From the NCBI GenBank assembly GCA_036374135.1, contig DASUUK010000112.1, positions 33,280 through 97,279 of the forward strand: a stretch of DNA of 64,000 nucleotides, in the 5' to 3' direction. Within the stretch, counting starts at the first letter, position 1, and every line of letters begins with the position of its first letter. The stretch comes from Euzebyales bacterium (GTDB lineage: Bacteria; Actinomycetota; Nitriliruptoria; Euzebyales; JAHELV01). The notes under the pieces were generated by a model that worked only from the letters and a program-made list of their open reading frames with translations, made no database searches and was not told the DNA's origin. A program made the position numbers and the translations under genes. Below are positions 24,893 through 33,280 of the stretch, one piece after another.

Positions 24893-25690
24893 ATGTCGGC
24901 CCAGTCCCGCACCGGCCCGTCCCGGCCGCCCACGGCCAGCCCCCGGCGCGAACGCCGTGCCCGTGCGCTGATCGGCTGGGCGGCCGTGCTCGCCGTCGCC
25001 GGCGTGTTCGTCCTCTGGCATCCAGCGCAAGGTCAGCAGTCGCCCGAGTCCCAGCTGCCCAGTGGCCCGGACCTGTACCAGGCGAACTGCGCGAGCTGCC
25101 ACGGCAACCAGGGCGAGGGCACCTTCCGCGGACCCACCCTGATCGGGGTGGGAGCGGCGAGCGCGGACTACTGGCTGCGCAGCGGACGGATGCCGCTCGA
25201 GGAACCCGACCAGGAGGCCGAGCGGGGTGAGCCCGCGTTCGATGACGCCGAAATCCGCGAGCTCGTGGGCTACGTTGCCCGTCTGGGTGAGGGACCGGAG
25301 ATCCCCGAGCTGGAGCTCTCGGACGTCGATCTCGCCCGCGGAGGCGAGCTGTACCGGCTGAACTGCGCCTCGTGCCACAACTGGGACGGCAAGGGCGGAG
25401 CGCTGGTCAACCGGGGCAACGCCCCGCCGCTGCATCCGGTGCCCGATGTGCAACTGGCTGAGGCGGTGCGCATCGGCCCGGGGGCGATGCCACAGTTCAG
25501 CGAGCGTCAACTCGACGAAGAGGAGCTCAACGACGTGGTCGCCTATGCCGAGTATCTGCGCACACCCCAGGACGCCGGCGGCTACGGACTGGCCCACTGG
25601 GGCCCGTCGACCGAGACGATCGCCGGGTTCGTCGCGATGCTCGTGCTCGTCGCTGTGACCGCATGGCTGGGAGAGCGTGGCCGTGGCTGA
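24893..25690 (+). CDS. qcrC: Cytochrome bc complex di-haem cytochrome c
   Basis: This 265-residue protein is the actinobacterial QcrC: an N-terminal helix (about 26-42), two cytochrome c domains with haem sites CASCH at C66/C69/H70 and C158/C161/H162, axial Met candidates in GRMPLEE and GAMPQFSE, and a C-terminal membrane anchor (about 240-258). It carries electrons from the bc complex to the oxidase without a soluble cytochrome. The gene is first in qcrCAB and overlaps qcrA. The 264-base stretch upstream likely holds the promoter. Confidence 0.92.
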   Translation: MSAQSRTGPSRPPTASPRRERRARALIGWAAVLAVAGVFVLWHPAQGQQSPESQLPSGPDLYQANCASCHGNQGEGTFRGPTLIGVGAASADYWLRSGRMPLEEPDQEAERGEPAFDDAEIRELVGYVARLGEGPEIPELELSDVDLARGGELYRLNCASCHNWDGKGGALVNRGNAPPLHPVPDVQLAEAVRIGPGAMPQFSERQLDEEELNDVVAYAEYLRTPQDAGGYGLAHWGPSTETIAGFVAMLVLVAVTAWLGERGRG

Positions 25691-26546
25691 GCGCCCAGGA
25701 GGCACGGTGCGAGTCGCGCTGGCGTTCCTCGTCAGCATGCTGGCCAGCGCGGGCTTCATCGCCGCCTACCAGCTCGACGCGGGCACACAGTGGCTGTCGC
25801 TCACCTTGGCCGCCGCCCTGGGCAGCCTGGGCGCCGGGCTGGCGTGGTGGTCGCGTCGCCTGATGCCGCACGAGTCCTCGGAGGAGGGGCGACCGATCCT
25901 GGTCCCGCCGGCGGAGGAGGGGCGCGAGACCGCCGAGACGTTCCAGGCCGGCCGCCGGGCCATCCGCCGTCGGGGGCTGTTGGGCGGCCTGCTGGCCGCG
26001 GCGCTGGGCGCGTTGGGACTGGGGACCGTGTGGCCCGCACGGTCGCTCGGGCCGGCACCGTCGTCCGGCCTGCGGCAGACGGGCTGGCGCGAGGGCGTCT
26101 ACCTGGTCGACGAGCGCGGCAACCGGATCGCCTCCGACACGCTTGACTTCGGGGGCGTGGTGACCGTGTTCCCCGAGGGGCGCGACCCGCGGGCCGACGA
26201 CCAGGTCGTCCTGATCCGCATCCCGTTGGAGGACCTCGACCTCCCCGAGGGCCGCGCCAACTGGACGCCGGAGGGCTACGTCGCCTACTCGAAGGTCTGC
26301 ACCCACGCAGGCTGCCCGGTCGGGCTGTACCAGAACGTCGGCTACCTGCTGCTGTGCCCCTGCCACCAGGCCACCTTCGACGTCGTACGCGGCGCCATCC
26401 CGGTCTTCGGTCCGGCACCGCGCGAACTGCCGCAGCTGCCGCTCGCCGTCGACGACGCCGGACTCCTGCTGGCCGCCGGCGACTTCTCGGGACCAGTCGG
26501 GCCGGACCGCTGGCGACTGGGCGAGGCTGGTGACGCCGGCGTATGA
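25677..26546 (+). CDS. qcrA: Rieske iron-sulfur subunit of the bc complex
   Basis: The 289-residue subunit has the three transmembrane helices typical of actinobacterial QcrA (about 10-30, 42-58 and 98-118) and a C-terminal Rieske domain with cluster ligands in VCTHAGCPVG and CPCHQATFD. It oxidises quinol at the Qo site. GTG 25677 is used, with GGGAGAG just before it; GTG 25683 is a close alternative. It overlaps both neighbours, so translation of the three subunits is coupled. Confidence 0.92.
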   Translation: MAVAERPGGTVRVALAFLVSMLASAGFIAAYQLDAGTQWLSLTLAAALGSLGAGLAWWSRRLMPHESSEEGRPILVPPAEEGRETAETFQAGRRAIRRRGLLGGLLAAALGALGLGTVWPARSLGPAPSSGLRQTGWREGVYLVDERGNRIASDTLDFGGVVTVFPEGRDPRADDQVVLIRIPLEDLDLPEGRANWTPEGYVAYSKVCTHAGCPVGLYQNVGYLLLCPCHQATFDVVRGAIPVFGPAPRELPQLPLAVDDAGLLLAAGDFSGPVGPDRWRLGEAGDAGV

Positions 26547-28087
26547 CCGATCACACGACGACGCCGCTCGGCCGGCTCGCCCAGTGGATCGACCAACGGG
26601 TGGGCGCCGCCAAGTTCACCCGCTCGACGCTGGACTACGTGTTCCCCAAGCACTTCACGTTCCTGTTCGGCGAGATCGCGCTGTACTCGTTCGTCGTGCT
26701 GGTGGGGACGGGCATCTTCCTGGCGCTCTTCTACACGCCCAGCGAGGCCGAGGTCATCTACGCCGGCACCTACGAGCCGTTGCGCGGCGTCGCGATGACC
26801 GAGGCCTACGAGTCGGTGGTCGACCTGTCGTTCTCGGTCCGGGCCGGCCTGCTGTTCCGCCAGACCCACCACTGGGCCGCCCTCGTCTTCCTCGGCGCGA
26901 TCTTCATCCACCTGTGCCGGGTGTTCTTCACCGGCGCGTTCCGTCGCCCCCGCGAGCTGAACTGGATCACGGGCGTCACCCTGATGATCGTCGCGATCGC
27001 CGAGGGCTTCGCCGGCTACTCGCTGCTCGACGACCTGCTCAGCGGCACCGGCGTGCGCATCGGCTACTCGATCGCCGAGTCGATCCCCGTCGTCGGCACG
27101 TGGCTCGCGTACTGGGTCTGGGGCGGCGAGTATCCGGGCGAGGGGTTCCTGTCCCGGTTGTTCGCCGTGCACATCTTCCTCATGCCGGCGCTCATCGCCG
27201 CACTGATCGGCGTGCACCTGTTCCTCGTGGCGCGCCCCCACCACACGCAGTTCCCCGGCGGCGGCAGACGCGAGGACAACGTCGTTGGCCTGCGCCTGTG
27301 GCCGTCCTACGCCACCTTGTCGGTCGGGCTGTTCTTCCTCGTCGCGGCCGTGCTGCACCTCATGGGCGGCTTCCTGCAGATCAACCCCGTGTGGCTCTAC
27401 GGCCCCTACGACGTGTTCGCGGTGTCGAGCGGGTCCCAGGCCGACTGGTACTTCCTGTGGCTGCAGGGCGCGCTGCGGCTGATGCCCGGCGTCAGCCTCG
27501 AGCTGGGGCCGTGGACCGTGGCCAACCAGTTCTTCCCCGCGGTGCTGTACCCCGGGGTGGTCTTCGCCGTCCTCTACCTGTGGCCGTTCCTGGAGGCCCG
27601 CGTCACGGGTGACCGCGGTGAGCACCACCTGCTGGACCGGCCGCGCGACCGGCCCGTGCGGACAGCACTGGGCGCCGCGGCGATCGCCGGCTTCGTGGTG
27701 CTGCTCGTGGCCGGCAGCGACGACGTGTTCGTCACCACCTTCGACTGGTCCATCGTGCCCGTGCGCAACATCGAGCGGGTCGCGTTCTTCGTCCTGCCGG
27801 CGCTGGTCGGACTGGCGGTGTGGAAGGCGGCACGCGACCTGTCCCGCGCCGCACCCCTCGACCGGACCGCACCGCCCACGCGCTCGCCCGAGCCCATGCC
27901 GGCGAACATCGCGCCCGCTGCGTCCGGCGCGGCAGCTGCCACTGTGCGCACGGCGCCGCGGCGCGACAGTCCGGGTGGGCACGATGTGGGCCGTCCGACG
28001 GCGATCGTGGGTGCCGTCGCCACCGTCGGCGCAGTGGTCGCCCTCGGATCCCTGGTGCGCCGGGCGCTACGCAGGCACTCGAGCTGA
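26543..28087 (+). CDS. qcrB: Cytochrome b subunit of the bc complex
   Basis: This 514-residue protein has the cytochrome b core with haem His pairs in FRQTHHWAALVFLGAIFIHL and FAVHIFLMPALIAALIGVHL. The Qo-site motif, PEWY in most organisms and PDWY in many Actinomycetota, reads ADWYFL here. Eight or nine hydrophobic helices are visible, and the last 80 residues form an extra helix with an Ala- and Pro-rich tail. The ATG overlaps the qcrA stop (ATGA). It passes electrons to QcrA and the quinone-reducing site. Confidence 0.92.
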   Translation: MTDHTTTPLGRLAQWIDQRVGAAKFTRSTLDYVFPKHFTFLFGEIALYSFVVLVGTGIFLALFYTPSEAEVIYAGTYEPLRGVAMTEAYESVVDLSFSVRAGLLFRQTHHWAALVFLGAIFIHLCRVFFTGAFRRPRELNWITGVTLMIVAIAEGFAGYSLLDDLLSGTGVRIGYSIAESIPVVGTWLAYWVWGGEYPGEGFLSRLFAVHIFLMPALIAALIGVHLFLVARPHHTQFPGGGRREDNVVGLRLWPSYATLSVGLFFLVAAVLHLMGGFLQINPVWLYGPYDVFAVSSGSQADWYFLWLQGALRLMPGVSLELGPWTVANQFFPAVLYPGVVFAVLYLWPFLEARVTGDRGEHHLLDRPRDRPVRTALGAAAIAGFVVLLVAGSDDVFVTTFDWSIVPVRNIERVAFFVLPALVGLAVWKAARDLSRAAPLDRTAPPTRSPEPMPANIAPAASGAAAATVRTAPRRDSPGGHDVGRPTAIVGAVATVGAVVALGSLVRRALRRHSS

Positions 28088-28112
28088 CCAGGGGATCGGA
28101 CGGCGCGGACGA

Positions 28113-28520
28113 TCACTCCTGCGACAGCAGATACGCGGCGATGTTCGTGGCGTCCTGTTCGGAGACATCCAGGTCAGGCATGGCCGTGCCCGGCTCGACC
28201 GCCTGTGGGTCGACGATCCAGCGCACCAGGTTCTGCTGGTTGTTCGTCAAGGCGCCGGCGATGTAGGAGCGCTGTCCCCAGTGCTCGAGCGGTGGGCCCA
28301 CATAGGCCGGTTCCTCAGCCGCGACGCCCGGCACGACGTGGCAGCTGACGCACCCGTAGTCGCTGATCAGCCGCCGACCGATCTCCGGCTCGCCGGCGCC
28401 GACCTGCTGACTGCGGGTCGCCGGCGCCGTGCACGCGGCCACGATGACCACCAGCAGTGCCCAGCCTGCGATCCCGCGTCCCGTCCGACGCGTTGCGTCC
28501 TGTCGGCTACGTCCGCCCAC
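28113..28520 (-). CDS. Mono-haem cytochrome c lipoprotein
   Basis: The 135-residue protein starts at GTG 28520, after GGGAGGG. It has a lipoprotein signal ending in VIVAAC with Cys30 as the lipidated residue, a haem site CVSCH (C57, C60, H61) and a Met ligand candidate in GTAMPDLDVSE. It resembles the cytochrome c domain at the end of COX2 and would sit on the outer membrane face as an electron carrier. It is convergent with qcrB, with only 25 bases between. Confidence 0.85.
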   Translation of the reverse strand: MGGRSRQDATRRTGRGIAGWALLVVIVAACTAPATRSQQVGAGEPEIGRRLISDYGCVSCHVVPGVAAEEPAYVGPPLEHWGQRSYIAGALTNNQQNLVRWIVDPQAVEPGTAMPDLDVSEQDATNIAAYLLSQE

Positions 28521-28811
28521 TGGGCCCTCCCGACCGCGGTTGGGTCCTACTTCTCCGACGGCCCCGCGCCATATGCATCCCGGGCGATCTGTCGGGAACC
28601 GTGGTGAACGAACGTACCGGCCGGATCGTGAGAGACGACGATGTAAACGAACTCGAAGATGACTCGGTCACATCGGCCGCTCCGAGCACATCGATCCCGA
28701 GCTGTTCGGGGAATTGGTCACCAACCGGTGAGCCGCGGCGCGCTGCCCGTACCACGTGTGTGCAGACGACGGCCGGGAACGCAGGACTTTCGAACTATGG
28801 AGGGCATGCAC

Positions 28812-29807
28812 ATGGCCGACAACACGACGACGGTCGTGATCACCGGAGGAACCGCGGGCGTCGGCCGCGCGACGGCACGGCGGTTCGCACAGGACGGCGC
28901 GCGCATCGCGCTGCTGGCCCGCGACAGCGGACGGCTCGAGGCCGCCCGAACGGAGCTCGAAGGCATGGGTGCGACCGTGTTGGCCCTGCCGACCGACGTC
29001 GCCGACGCCGACCGCGTCGACGCGGCGGCCAGTGCGGTCGAGGAGGGCCTCGGTCCGATCGACATCTGGATCAACGACGCGATGGTCACCATCTACGCCG
29101 AGTTCTGCGACATCGAGCCCGACGAGTTCCGGCGGGCGACCGACGTCACCTACCTCGGGACGGTGTGGGGTACGCAGGCCGCGCTGCGGCGCATGCTCCC
29201 ACGCGACCGCGGCACGATCGTTCAGGTCGGCTCAGCCATGGCCTACCGCAGCATCCCACTGCAGTCGCCCTACTGCGGTGCCAAGCACGCCATCAAAGGG
29301 GTGACCGAGTCGGTGTTGACCGAGCTGCGTCATCGCGGCAGCAACGTGCACGTGACGATGGTCCAGCTGCCGGGGCTGAACACGCCCCAGTTCACATGGG
29401 GCCGCACCAAGCTCAAGCATCAAACCATGCCGGTGCCGCCGATCTATCAGCCCGAGGTCGCAGCCGACGCGATCCACTGGGCGGCCCACCACCGGCGCCG
29501 GCAGGTGTACGTCGGGTTGCCGACGGTCTACACGATCCTGGGAGAGAAGGTCGCACCCTGGCTCGTTGACCGGTATCTGGCGCGCACCGCCTACAGTGGC
29601 CAGCAGACCGACCAGCCGCTGGATCCTGATGGGCACGACAACCTGTTCGAGCCCGAGTCGGGTGACCGGGGCGCCCACGGTCCGTTCGATGACAGCGCCC
29701 ACGCGAAGAGTCCGCAGCTGTGGCTGACGAAGCACCGGGGAGTCGTCGGCGCCGTCGCCGGCACGGTGGCCGCGCTGACGGCCGGCGCCCTCGCCATGCG
29801 GCGGTGA
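28812..29807 (+). CDS. Membrane-anchored short-chain dehydrogenase
   Basis: This 331-residue SDR has the nucleotide loop VVITGGTAGVGRATARRF, QVGSAMAYRS with the catalytic Ser and a YCGAKHAI catalytic Tyr-Lys. The C terminus is extended to a hydrophobic helix (VVGAVAGTVAALTAGALAM). GGAGGG lies 7 bases before the ATG at 28812, which decides among three in-frame ATGs. The 291-base stretch upstream (28521-28811) lies between divergent genes and holds their promoters; no gene was recognised there. Substrate unknown. Confidence 0.85.
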   Translation: MADNTTTVVITGGTAGVGRATARRFAQDGARIALLARDSGRLEAARTELEGMGATVLALPTDVADADRVDAAASAVEEGLGPIDIWINDAMVTIYAEFCDIEPDEFRRATDVTYLGTVWGTQAALRRMLPRDRGTIVQVGSAMAYRSIPLQSPYCGAKHAIKGVTESVLTELRHRGSNVHVTMVQLPGLNTPQFTWGRTKLKHQTMPVPPIYQPEVAADAIHWAAHHRRRQVYVGLPTVYTILGEKVAPWLVDRYLARTAYSGQQTDQPLDPDGHDNLFEPESGDRGAHGPFDDSAHAKSPQLWLTKHRGVVGAVAGTVAALTAGALAMRR

Positions 29808-29814
29808 ACGTCGG

Positions 29815-30345
29815 GTGAGCCGCCTCGTCGCGGTCGCGCTGATCGCGCTCGCCGTCGCCGCGTGCGGTGACGCATCGCCACCGCTGGCCGAGACGTCGAC
29901 CGACCGCCTGCGCCTGGAACTGCGCGTCGACCCCGACCCGCTCGTCAGCGGCGCGCCCGCGACGTTCGAGCTGCTGGTCACCAACGTCAGCGACGAGCGC
30001 GCGCTGCTCGAGTTCGACACGACCCAGCGCGGCGACGTCCTGTTCGCGACGAACGAGGTCGATGTCTATCGCTGGGCCGAGCGCCGGGCGTTCGCCCAGC
30101 AGACCGAGCGCGTCCCGCTGGCCCCCGGCCAGACGGTGCTCTTCGAGCTGGACGAGGCGCCGCTACCGGTCGGGCCCGGGCAGTACGAGGTGCTGGCCTC
30201 CGTGACCGGCCTGCCCAAGCTGCAGACCGTGCGGGCATCGCTGTCGGTGACCGGCGACGAAGCCACGCCCTCTGGGCCGGCGTCCGAGGGTCCACAGGCG
30301 TCGCGGCCGCCGTCGGAACGCCCGACATCGCCGTCGGAGGGTTGA
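29815..30345 (+). CDS. BsuPI-domain lipoprotein
   Basis: The 176-residue protein begins at GTG 29815 and has a lipobox LAVAACGDA at residues 12-20, so it is exported and lipid-anchored. Residues 30-140 match the intracellular proteinase inhibitor BsuPI fold: LELRVDPDPLVSGAPATFEL, LLEFDTTQRGDVLF and VLFELDEAPLPVGPGQYEVL. The tail is Pro- and Ser-rich. Outside Bacillus the domain is common in extracytoplasmic proteins and an inhibitor role is unproven. It is tightly linked to the GH15 gene that follows. Confidence 0.75.
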   Translation: MSRLVAVALIALAVAACGDASPPLAETSTDRLRLELRVDPDPLVSGAPATFELLVTNVSDERALLEFDTTQRGDVLFATNEVDVYRWAERRAFAQQTERVPLAPGQTVLFELDEAPLPVGPGQYEVLASVTGLPKLQTVRASLSVTGDEATPSGPASEGPQASRPPSERPTSPSEG

Positions 30346-30347
30346 CG

Positions 30348-32174
30348 GTGGGCGGGCCGACACCCGCGAGCGCCGCGCACCGCGATCAAGGTCGCAGGGA
30401 TGCCGCCGGGTTCGCACCGATCGGCGCCTACGGCGTCATCGGTGACGGACGGACCGCGGCGCTCGTCGCGGCCGACGGTGCGATCGACTGGATGTGCCTG
30501 CCGGAGCTTTCCGGGCCGTCGATCTTCGCGGCGCTGCTCGACCCCGCGTGTGGAGGGGCGTTCGAGCTCGCTCCGCGCGGTCGGTTCACGACCGGCCAGC
30601 GCTACCTCCCCGACACCAACGTGCTGGAGACGACCTTCACCACCGCGGACGGCGTCGTGCGCGTCACCGACGCGCTGACGCTGCAGGAGGGCCGACTGCT
30701 GCCGTGGGTCGAGCTGGCCCGGCGGATCGAGGGCGTCGCCGGGCGCGTGACGCTCGACGTCCGCGTGCGCCCGACGTTCGACTACGCACGGCGGCCGGCA
30801 CGTTGGCGCGCGGAGCGCGGCCGCGCGGTCGCGAGTGACAGCGCGGGCACGGTGGCAGTGCTGACCGACGGCGACGATCTGCAGATCGACGGCGACCGCG
30901 TGAGCGCGACACTGCCGATCGACGCTGGTGCGTCCCGCCTGCTGTGCCTCGTGGGAGTCGTCGACGAACCGCTCGTGTTCCCCCACCTCGATCAGGTGGT
31001 CACGCGGATCGGACGGACCGCCGAGTTCTGGCGGCAGCGCGCGAGCGCTATGCGGTACGACGGGCCGTACCGCGACGCCGTCGTGCGCAGCGGTCTGGCG
31101 CTGCAACTGCTGATCGCCCAGAGCTCGGGCGCGATCGCGGCCGCGGTGACCATGGGCCTGCCGGAGCGCCTCGGCGGCACTGCCAACTTCGACTACCGCT
31201 ACCAGTGGGTGCGCGACGCCTCGTTCATCCTCGACGCGTTCATAGGCCTCGGCTTCCAGGCGCAGGCCCACGCCTCGTTCACCGCATTGCAGCGGGCCAC
31301 GAACCACACCCACCCTCGGTTGCAGCCGATGTTCCGGCTGGACGGCAGCCCGCGCCTGCCCGACCGCACGCTGGACCTGCGCGGCTACCGCGACTCCCGG
31401 CCCGTCCTGGTCGGCAACGGCGCCGCCGGGCAGTTGCAGCTCGGCACCTTCGGTGATCTGCTCGACACGACCTGGCGCTACGTGCGCGACGGCCACCTGC
31501 TCGACGGTCGGACAGCTCGGCGTGTGGCCGACGTGGCCGATCTGGTGACGGCCTTGTGGACCTGCCACGACTCCGGCATCTGGGAGCTGCGGGGAGCGCA
31601 GCGCGCCTACACCAACTCGAAGATGGCCTGCTGGCTGGCACTGGACCGGGCCGTCACGCTCGCCGGGGAGCACCACGTGCCGCCCGCCCGCGCCGGTGTG
31701 TGGCGGGCCGAGCGCGAACGGATCCGCGCGTTCGTCGAGGACCGCTGCTGGTCCAGACGACGCAACAGCTACACCTTCCACGCCGACACCGATGAGCTGG
31801 ACGCGAGCGTCCTGTTGTCGGCACGGATGGGTTATCCCAGCTCCACCGTCCGCGTGCGGGGTACGATCGACGCGGTGCGAGCCGAGCTGGGCAGTGGCCC
31901 GTTCGTGTACCGCTACGGCGGCGCACGCACCAAGGAGGGCGCGTTCCTCGCGTGCTCCTTCTGGCTCGTCGAGGCGCTCGCGCTCGCGGACCGCACCGAC
32001 GAGGCGGTCGAGTTGATGGACGCGCTGGTCTCCGTCGGCAGCGACGTCGGGCTGCTGTCGGAGGAGATCGACCCGACGGACGGCACGTTGCTGGGCAACT
32101 ACCCGCAGGGGCTGTCACACCTGGCGCTGATCAACGCCGCGTTGGTGCTCGAGCGCGCACGCGGGGCCGCATGA
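30348..32174 (+). CDS. Glycoside hydrolase family 15 (glucoamylase/trehalase-like)
   Basis: This 608-residue protein is a GH15 enzyme. FAPIGAYGVIGDGRTAALVA opens the N-terminal beta-sandwich, and the (alpha/alpha)6 catalytic part includes FDYRYQWVRDASFILDAFI, TCHDSGIWELRG and EEIDPTDGTLLGNYPQGLSH. The general acid and base Glu positions fall in the last two segments. No signal peptide is present, so it acts inside the cell on glucosides such as maltodextrin, trehalose or a glucosylated metabolite. GTG 30348 is 6 bases after GGAGGG; TTG 30342 is an alternative. It overlaps no downstream gene; ctaC starts 107 bases later. Confidence 0.87.
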   Translation: MGGPTPASAAHRDQGRRDAAGFAPIGAYGVIGDGRTAALVAADGAIDWMCLPELSGPSIFAALLDPACGGAFELAPRGRFTTGQRYLPDTNVLETTFTTADGVVRVTDALTLQEGRLLPWVELARRIEGVAGRVTLDVRVRPTFDYARRPARWRAERGRAVASDSAGTVAVLTDGDDLQIDGDRVSATLPIDAGASRLLCLVGVVDEPLVFPHLDQVVTRIGRTAEFWRQRASAMRYDGPYRDAVVRSGLALQLLIAQSSGAIAAAVTMGLPERLGGTANFDYRYQWVRDASFILDAFIGLGFQAQAHASFTALQRATNHTHPRLQPMFRLDGSPRLPDRTLDLRGYRDSRPVLVGNGAAGQLQLGTFGDLLDTTWRYVRDGHLLDGRTARRVADVADLVTALWTCHDSGIWELRGAQRAYTNSKMACWLALDRAVTLAGEHHVPPARAGVWRAERERIRAFVEDRCWSRRRNSYTFHADTDELDASVLLSARMGYPSSTVRVRGTIDAVRAELGSGPFVYRYGGARTKEGAFLACSFWLVEALALADRTDEAVELMDALVSVGSDVGLLSEEIDPTDGTLLGNYPQGLSHLALINAALVLERARGAA

Positions 32175-32281
32175 GCGCCGACCGCTCGTCCTGCCGCGCC
32201 ATCCTTCTTGGCGACAGCGTGCGTATGGCCGGCACTCCTCGGGTACCGGGGCGAACGCATGACTGTGAGTCAGTCCAACAC

Positions 32282-33277
32282 ATGGTGACGCGACACCGTC
32301 GCAGCGCTGCACGCGTGGCCACCATGCTGGCCGCCGCGTCGGCGCTCGGTGGCTGCAGCTTCACCGGCACGCTCGCGCCGCGCGGTCCCGACGCGCAGAT
32401 CGCCGCCAACCTCTGGTGGTACATGTTCTGGCTCGGCACGGCGATCTTCGTCGGGTGGCTGGTGTTGTTCATCGTGGCCATGCGTCGCCGGCAGCCCGCC
32501 GACGCCGATCCCGACGCCGAGCGTCGGTTGCACCGGCGCTTCATCATCGGCGGCGGCATCGTGCTGCCCTGCCTGGCGTTCGCCACGCTGTTCGCCCTCG
32601 ACCTGTGGGGCATCAACGCGCTGCCGCAGGGCGATGACGTGGTCGTCGAGGCGACCGGCTACCAGTTCTGGTGGGAGTTCGCCTACCGTGACCCGCAGTT
32701 GGTGACCGCCAACGAGCTGTACATCCCCACGGGCACCGACGTCGAGGTCCGGCTGCACACCGAGGACGTGATCCACAGCTTCTGGGTGCCGCAGCTGTCG
32801 GGCAAGCGCGACATGATCCCAGGACGCACGAACACCCTGACGCTGCACGCGACGGAGCCCGGCCGCTACCTCGGCGAGTGCACCGAGTTCTGCGGCATCC
32901 AGCACGCCAACATGCGGTTCGAGGTGGTTGCGGTGCCGCCCGCCGAGTACGAGGCGTGGCACGAGCGGATGGCCCGGCCCGCCACCGAGCCGTCGACCGC
33001 GGCGCAGCAACGCGGCTACGAGGCGTTCATGAACGCCAGCTGCGCCGGCTGTCACGCCATCCGCGGGACATCCGCCGACGGTGAGATCGGCCCGCCACTG
33101 ACCCACTTCGCGTCGCGGCGCTGGCTCGGGGCCGGTGCCGCGCCCAACGACCGCGGGCACCTCGCCGGGTGGATCGTCAACGCGCAGACGCTCAAGCCAG
33201 GCAACGCGATGCCCCCGATGGAGATCGACGCCGAGGACCTGTCCGCACTGCTCGACTACCTGCAGAGCCTGGAGTAG
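32282..33277 (+). CDS. ctaC: Cytochrome c oxidase subunit II fused to cytochrome c (caa3 type)
   Basis: The 331-residue subunit has a signal with lipobox SALGGC (Cys25), two transmembrane helices (about 40-65 and 82-105), the CuA domain with H165, C200, C204, H208 and M211 (CTEFCGIQHANM), and a C-terminal cytochrome c with CAGCH at C254/C257/H258. It takes electrons from cytochrome c or QcrC. Upstream in-frame ATGs exist at 32171 and 32225; 32282 gives a signal of normal length. It precedes ctaD by three bases. Confidence 0.92.
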   Translation: MVTRHRRSAARVATMLAAASALGGCSFTGTLAPRGPDAQIAANLWWYMFWLGTAIFVGWLVLFIVAMRRRQPADADPDAERRLHRRFIIGGGIVLPCLAFATLFALDLWGINALPQGDDVVVEATGYQFWWEFAYRDPQLVTANELYIPTGTDVEVRLHTEDVIHSFWVPQLSGKRDMIPGRTNTLTLHATEPGRYLGECTEFCGIQHANMRFEVVAVPPAEYEAWHERMARPATEPSTAAQQRGYEAFMNASCAGCHAIRGTSADGEIGPPLTHFASRRWLGAGAAPNDRGHLAGWIVNAQTLKPGNAMPPMEIDAEDLSALLDYLQSLE

Positions 33278-33280
33278 CGC

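Noticed and set aside
28521..28811. Possible broken gene reading VVNERTGRIVRDDDVNELED, then GRSEHIDPELFGELVTNR in another frame
   Set aside because: The pieces need a frameshift, match no family I know and lie in the promoter region between divergent genes.
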